Shown here: in pieces, positions 61,201 through 64,000 of the stretch
Layout: every line of letters starts with the position of its first letter
Numbering within the stretch: the first letter of the stretch is position 1
DNA from: an uncultured Lachnospiraceae bacterium
Lineage (GTDB): Bacteria > Bacillota > Clostridia > Lachnospirales > Lachnospiraceae
Direction of reading: 5' to 3'
Assembly (NCBI GenBank): GCA_910579685.1
Contig: CAJTVN010000011.1
Location: forward strand, 24,967-88,966
Length of the DNA stretch: 64,000 nt
Made by a program: the position numbers and the translations under genes
The notes under the pieces: generated by a model
Seen by the model: the letters and a program-made list of their open reading frames with translations, nothing else
Database searches by the model: none
Told to the model about the DNA's origin: nothing

Positions 61201-61486
61201 AATCGTCCAACATAGCGTCAACCGGGGAATAGATGGCGCCAAGCTGCTGCAAATAGGCCTGATAGACCTCGATTCCGATAGCGCCCATATTCTTTCGAAT
61301 CATACTTTGGGCTTCTTCCCCTGTCATATCGGGCTTGTCCGCAAGATAAGCTCTCCTTTTATCATCAATTTCCTGAAGCTGTTTCGGGCTTAACGAGGAA
61401 AGCGTCGCTATCCCGTCTCCGGCCTTCTTTGCCGCGGCAACCGCCTTCCTGGCAAGAAATTGTTTGGCATTAGACAATACTCCCAT
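58229..61486 (-). CDS. HerA-type (DUF87) ATPase with a large N-terminal domain
   Basis: 1085 residues. Residues 1-280 are helical/mixed with no known domain. About 290-400 is Gly/Ser/Asn-rich, with alternating small residues (SANFGVNLGVGAGIHSVVNL). The HerA/FtsK-type ATPase begins near 560: P-loop GSTGAGKTNAIYKI (about 568), VEPAKGEYKDVLG, Walker B ITVLEEAHNLL (about 804), and an arginine-containing end of the core (ELVGKAAGLNDDQIVEISRF). A charged C-terminal region (about 910-1085) follows. HerA ATPases pump DNA or protein and drive several defence and conjugation-like systems. The ATG at 61486 lies one base after the stop of the 33-residue gene. Confidence 0.88.
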   Translation of the reverse strand: MGVLSNAKQFLARKAVAAAKKAGDGIATLSSLSPKQLQEIDDKRRAYLADKPDMTGEEAQSMIRKNMGAIGIEVYQAYLQQLGAIYSPVDAMLDDFDADNRIRFFEITKWVRDSEEKSLDKLVNVYHVLSEEDCNIALIYQRTKDNCRVYIGVANTNERWSEPAIADKYYSRMIGAIKGNFPGTDVKEMNSQDRDYGVGIPECLKNIYDDSAKAGVKSVAVVSNVASEKSEDFVSQSMEKLLDGIVPADSSQEYIMVLLAKPVRNQLENKNRLYELYTALAPYAGWQTGYTYNESDGISSSANFGVNLGVGAGIHSVVNLTAGTSIHRNQGGDNGFPAGTNESKGVSSGFNASANFGMSFARSSNVTAQIGKNESITQTYTNYGVKHTLEVIDSQLRRIEESAALGMWEFASYVISASPVIANNVAHMYLALTQGEKSYISDPAISFWDGDIEADDARTILASVQKLQHPVFGLKPALEDEWFMYPTLVTPTTPLSGKELARALNFPRKSVSGLPVLEVVPFGREPHSLLDLTLDLEVGCGYHMRKKVPEQRIALSKQELTKHTFITGSTGAGKTNAIYKIIDSLAREKVTFLVVEPAKGEYKDVLGKRKGVTAYGTNPLMEEMELLKINPFRFPDSIHVLEHMDRLVEIFNVCWPMYAAMPAILKDSVERAYAAAGWDLETSQNTHGEKLFPSFGDVVKEIRKVLAQSDYSDDNKGDYTGSLVTRLKSLTNGINGLIFSCDDLDDEALFDRNVIVDLSRVGSSETKSLIMGILVLKLQEHRMDQRTKGSCPGQNSELRHITVLEEAHNLLRKTSFEQSGESSNLVGKSVEMLSNSIAEMRTYGEGFIIADQSPGLLDLSVIRNTNTKIIMKLSDYSDRELVGKAAGLNDDQIVEISRFERGAASITQSDWLEPVLCMIDEYQSGDEPLGQSSRCEKKKRAQKEEIEKSLLECIMCKEIYRKGDRVDIRKLRQSVIHSKIDVSVKGKFLEYVDCEKDNAVEKLRQFVYEFFDAGKAMDQSGHYGSIEEWSRSVAEELKPSVRGYSNRQIDILLALLINERAIRDEEYRNVWKRFTEVFKRERGLF

Positions 61487-61487
61487 A

Positions 61488-61589
61488 TCAGTCACCAGCC
61501 TTTTTTCTTATTAATGTAACAACAATGGACATTGCCCCAATTACAGCCGCCGCTATTGCCGCAATCCATCCGGAATTCTTTTTTCTCAT
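61488..61589 (-). CDS. 33-residue single-pass membrane peptide
   Basis: ATG at 61589 with AGAAGGAT upstream, TGA at 61488. Sequence features: a basic MRKKNSG start, a continuous hydrophobic helix (WIAAIAAAVIGAMSIVVTLI) and a basic RKKAGD end. It overlaps the GTPase stop by ATGA and ends one base before the HerA ATG, so it is embedded in the operon with coupled translation. The charge pattern fits one membrane span. It might anchor the HerA complex or act as a small effector; no homology is known to me. Confidence 0.8.
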   Translation of the reverse strand: MRKKNSGWIAAIAAAVIGAMSIVVTLIRKKAGD

Positions 61590-62782
61590 ATCCTTCTCAC
61601 CTCGCCTTTGCGTTCTTTGAGCTTCTGATCGACAATCCTGATAAGATTGCTAACTACCATATCAACATTATTTAACTGTTCCTCTGTCAATTCCCTCCAT
61701 AATTGTTCGATTGCATCCACAAACGTGTATCCATAAAACGCAATCATTCTTGCCGCCCGGTCTCTTTTTTCAACAATTGGTACTTCAAATCCTTCCTCCT
61801 TTTTCTGAGCCAGCAGCGCAGTGATTTTCTTGCTGTATCCCATATCGATCGGGCTTATCAAACCAAAAAAGTTATTCTCAAAGGTCACCTCACTTTTTTT
61901 CGTAATCTGCCTGAGCCTGTCTTCCGGCAAGACAGTATTGTACATCTCCACAATCGTCCTGAACATCTCTATAATTCTCCTGTCCGTAATAATAATATTA
62001 ACGAGAGGAACCTTGTCCCAAAAACCATACTGCGCCGCCCTGACGTATTTGCAGATAATATCATCGCAGGCGTTTCTCTTCTCTGCCCAGCTTACCCTCT
62101 GGGCCGCAATAAACCCGCTCCTAATAAAGGCAGGAAGCATTTCCAGGGTCATCGTAACGAGCTTATCCAGGCCAAATGCCGGTATGGGCGTGGGGATCCC
62201 TCTGAGTTTTACCGGCAAGGCCAAAACCTGAACAATCCCGATATCTTCCATTCCCTCTTCATGATTAATTTTTCTTATTTTTTCCTCGAAAGCATTCACT
62301 TCCTCCTCATCGCCCGAGCACTGTGTAAGGACAATAACAAAAGGAACACCCACCGCATGCAATTCTTTAATGAATTCATATTCTGCATCCATATATCTAC
62401 TGCTGTAGGAATTCACGCAATACCAAATGGCATGTATTCTGTCATACGGACTATTTGATGAAGCTTTGGACGCAATCGTAGCCTTAATGTCTTTGATGGA
62501 TTGTCTGGTTTTTTCCGCATCAAGCTCCAGGCCAACGGTATCCCAAATTCGAATGGGGATATCTCCATCCTGATACTCCGCAATTTGTGGTGTGATTGGC
62601 CTTCCGATTCCCGTAGCCGCCAATTGGGATCCAAAAACGGCATTAATCAGCGTGCTCTTTCCAACCCCGGCAATTCCTGCAACTATGATATTGGCTGTAG
62701 GTAACTCGGAGCCGGCGTTCAACTCTCTTTCCAATTCTTCCCGTTCCTTCTGAAACCTTTGTTCCCCCGTCAGATTTTCCAT
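61586..62782 (-). CDS. Variant GTPase C (398 residues)
   Basis: A P-loop GTPase of the TRAFAC class with G1 VAGIAGVGKSTLINAVFG, switch/G2 region RPITPQIAEY, G3 IRIWDTVGLELD and a G4 position that reads VIVLTQCSGDEEE, not NKxD. The C-terminal half (from about 220) is helical, with RNACDDIICKYVRAAQYG and an alpha-rich tail (EQLWRELTEEQLNNVDMVVS). The layout resembles GTPases with a DUF697-like tail. AGGAGG lies 8 nt before the ATG. It is the third GTPase in a row, and its stop overlaps the start of the membrane peptide. Confidence 0.85.
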   Translation of the reverse strand: MENLTGEQRFQKEREELERELNAGSELPTANIIVAGIAGVGKSTLINAVFGSQLAATGIGRPITPQIAEYQDGDIPIRIWDTVGLELDAEKTRQSIKDIKATIASKASSNSPYDRIHAIWYCVNSYSSRYMDAEYEFIKELHAVGVPFVIVLTQCSGDEEEVNAFEEKIRKINHEEGMEDIGIVQVLALPVKLRGIPTPIPAFGLDKLVTMTLEMLPAFIRSGFIAAQRVSWAEKRNACDDIICKYVRAAQYGFWDKVPLVNIIITDRRIIEMFRTIVEMYNTVLPEDRLRQITKKSEVTFENNFFGLISPIDMGYSKKITALLAQKKEEGFEVPIVEKRDRAARMIAFYGYTFVDAIEQLWRELTEEQLNNVDMVVSNLIRIVDQKLKERKGEVRRI

Positions 62783-62797
62783 CGCTTTATCCTCCTG

Positions 62798-63868
62798 TTA
62801 TTTTTTTATTTTTGACAGTTCTTTTTTCAGCCGTTCCTTCACTAACGCGTTATCTTTTAATTCGTAATCGGAAGACAGGTCCATCACGCCAAATAACGCT
62901 TTCATATAGTCCTTGCCAATTTGTTCAATATATGCACTGGCGGCAAAAGCGCTTAATAAAGGTATGCACATGAATGGCGATGCAACTAAACCAAGGATAA
63001 CATCTTTAAAAATTTCTTCGGCAAAGTGTTCTCCTGATTTAATTCCTGCCAGATCATTTAAATCCCCAATCATTTTAATGCACATTCCGTGAACGACAGG
63101 AATACACACACCCGGAATAAACCCGATCTTTTCCGCTGACGACGCATAATCAGAAATAATCCCATTTCCCGTTTCTTCCATGCAACGAATATGGGCTTTT
63201 CTGTCCTCATGCGAAACATCTGATTTCTTTTCCAGTATCTCTAATTTCTTTTCCAGTATCTCGATCTTCAACGCCTGATAATCCACAACACTGGTCCGCA
63301 GCAAATCCTGTATTCCATATGCCGGAATTACCCCGCCCCTCACCCGGTAGTCTTTGGCCAATATACACCTTATTGGAACTTCCGGTACCGCATTTTTGAT
63401 CTGTTTCTCCAATTCTCCTTCCCCTTCTGAAACGCATTGCGTCAATACGAGAATAAAAGGAATTTCGTAGTCTATCGACAGCTTCCGTATCAATTCCAGC
63501 TCATAATCTTCAAAGTGATTACATTGCTCATTCACACAAAACCAGACGACATGAATGTCCAAAGGATTCGTCCTTGTTTTCGCCTTTTCAATGTGGGTTT
63601 TTATTTCATTGAGAGTCCTGTCCGTAATCGCATGGTCAATCTCCAGCCCCACCGTGTCATACATGTCAACCCTGCATGCTATACTGCCGTACCTGCCATT
63701 GTCATTCGCTCCCACAGGCAGCAGCATCTTCTTCGAGTATACTTCGTTTTCTCTGGTAACAGGCTTTCCCGTGCTGGTAGGAGCCAGATCCTCTTCCAGA
63801 ACGGCATTGATCAAAGTGGATTTTCCCGTACCCGTTTTGCCCATGACGATAATCTCTATCTTTTTCAT
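62798..63868 (-). CDS. Variant GTPase B (356 residues)
   Basis: G1 VMGKTGTGKSTLINAVLEE, G3 MYDTVGLEIDHA, G4 position VLTQCVSEGE. A short repeated coiled coil (LEILEKKLEILEKKSDVS) links to a C-terminal segment of hydrophobic helices (AEKIGFIPGVCIPVVHGMCI, ILGLVASPFMCIPLLSAFAA) like DUF697, suggesting membrane association. It is paralogous to the GTPase downstream (common GLD/YGI and AKDY/ALPV blocks). Its ATG follows the stop of the preceding gene directly (TAGATG), with GGGG upstream. Confidence 0.85.
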   Translation of the reverse strand: MKKIEIIVMGKTGTGKSTLINAVLEEDLAPTSTGKPVTRENEVYSKKMLLPVGANDNGRYGSIACRVDMYDTVGLEIDHAITDRTLNEIKTHIEKAKTRTNPLDIHVVWFCVNEQCNHFEDYELELIRKLSIDYEIPFILVLTQCVSEGEGELEKQIKNAVPEVPIRCILAKDYRVRGGVIPAYGIQDLLRTSVVDYQALKIEILEKKLEILEKKSDVSHEDRKAHIRCMEETGNGIISDYASSAEKIGFIPGVCIPVVHGMCIKMIGDLNDLAGIKSGEHFAEEIFKDVILGLVASPFMCIPLLSAFAASAYIEQIGKDYMKALFGVMDLSSDYELKDNALVKERLKKELSKIKK

Positions 63869-64000
63869 CTATTTATCCCCGTCAGCATACCGGCAGATGG
63901 AATCCAGTCCGAATGCCGGAACTATCCGGTTTTCTCCTGTTGCCGGAATTTTAATCCTGGTCTTATAGTCTCTGGCCAGTATCTGAACAATCTCTGTCTT
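63869..64000 (-). CDS. GTPase A, C-terminal end (partial)
   Basis: 43 codons before the TAG at 63869-63871: TEIVQILARDYKTRIKIPAT then IVPAFGLDSICRY and DGDK. These match the segment around VQVLALPVKLRG and IPAFGLDKL in GTPase C, so this is a third paralog. It ends right after the AFGLD block and lacks the 150-200 residue C-terminal region of the other two. The G-domain proper lies outside the window. Confidence 0.7.
   Translation of the reverse strand, partial: KTEIVQILARDYKTRIKIPATGENRIVPAFGLDSICRYADGDK

Overview
The window looks like a chromosomal segment of a Lachnospiraceae-type gut Firmicute (Clostridia). The evidence is mid-range GC, strong AGGAGG-type ribosome sites, many 4-base ATGA overlaps, and family content typical of that group: PadR with a HAAS/DUF1700 partner, the TIGR03915/TIGR03916 DNA-repair pair, DUF990 ABC exporters, rubrerythrin, clostridial-type glycogen phosphorylase and COG2865/Rpn/AAA-PD-DExK accessory genes. 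Almost all genes are on the minus strand. I see no rRNA, tRNA, CRISPR array or phage structural module.

Left end (1-3.9 kb): a secreted serine-rich repeat surface protein runs off the window. It is preceded by three head-to-tail cyclic-di-GMP-I (GEMM) riboswitch aptamers at an exact 85-nt period. Next come a large palindromic structured repeat and a small serine recombinase. A second copy of that repeat, with the same core but different self-complementary arms, lies at 6.5 kb.

4-19 kb: a PadR-controlled envelope operon, an XRE-controlled membrane-protein operon, inositol-phosphatase and GH13 amylase genes, a DinG/XPD-like helicase with an N-terminal nuclease-like domain, an HPr-like protein, and a DNA-repair operon (rarA, radical SAM, TIGR03915) with a LexA-like box at its promoter.

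19-36 kb: transport. There are two DUF990 ABC exporter sets and two tail-to-tail MATE pumps, a soluble GHKL kinase with a LytTR regulator, and recD2. Between them lie several genes reduced by deletion (endonuclease/exonuclease/phosphatase, AraC, GNAT, COG2865). The first ABC set has a long leader containing a terminator.

36-52 kb: central metabolism. It holds gltB/gltD with a possible attenuator, a CPBP protease, a HAD phosphatase, an S1 protein, rubrerythrin with a flavin reductase, an ABC-F ATPase, glgP and a LacI regulator. A GAAAACGTTTTC-type operator sits at the glgP, lacI-type and HPr-like promoters. The glgP-lacI gap is densely structured.

52-64 kb: an accessory island. After a MITE-like palindrome, an internally deleted Rpn gene, a truncated HAD gene, an AAA/PD-DExK gene and an ADP-ribosylglycohydrolase comes a tightly packed operon. 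It encodes three tandem variant GTPases, a 33-residue single-pass membrane peptide, a 1085-residue HerA-type ATPase, a DNA/RNA non-specific nuclease translationally coupled to it by a TGATG overlap, and a small candidate immunity protein. This operon is the best candidate in the window for an undescribed conflict or effector-delivery system.
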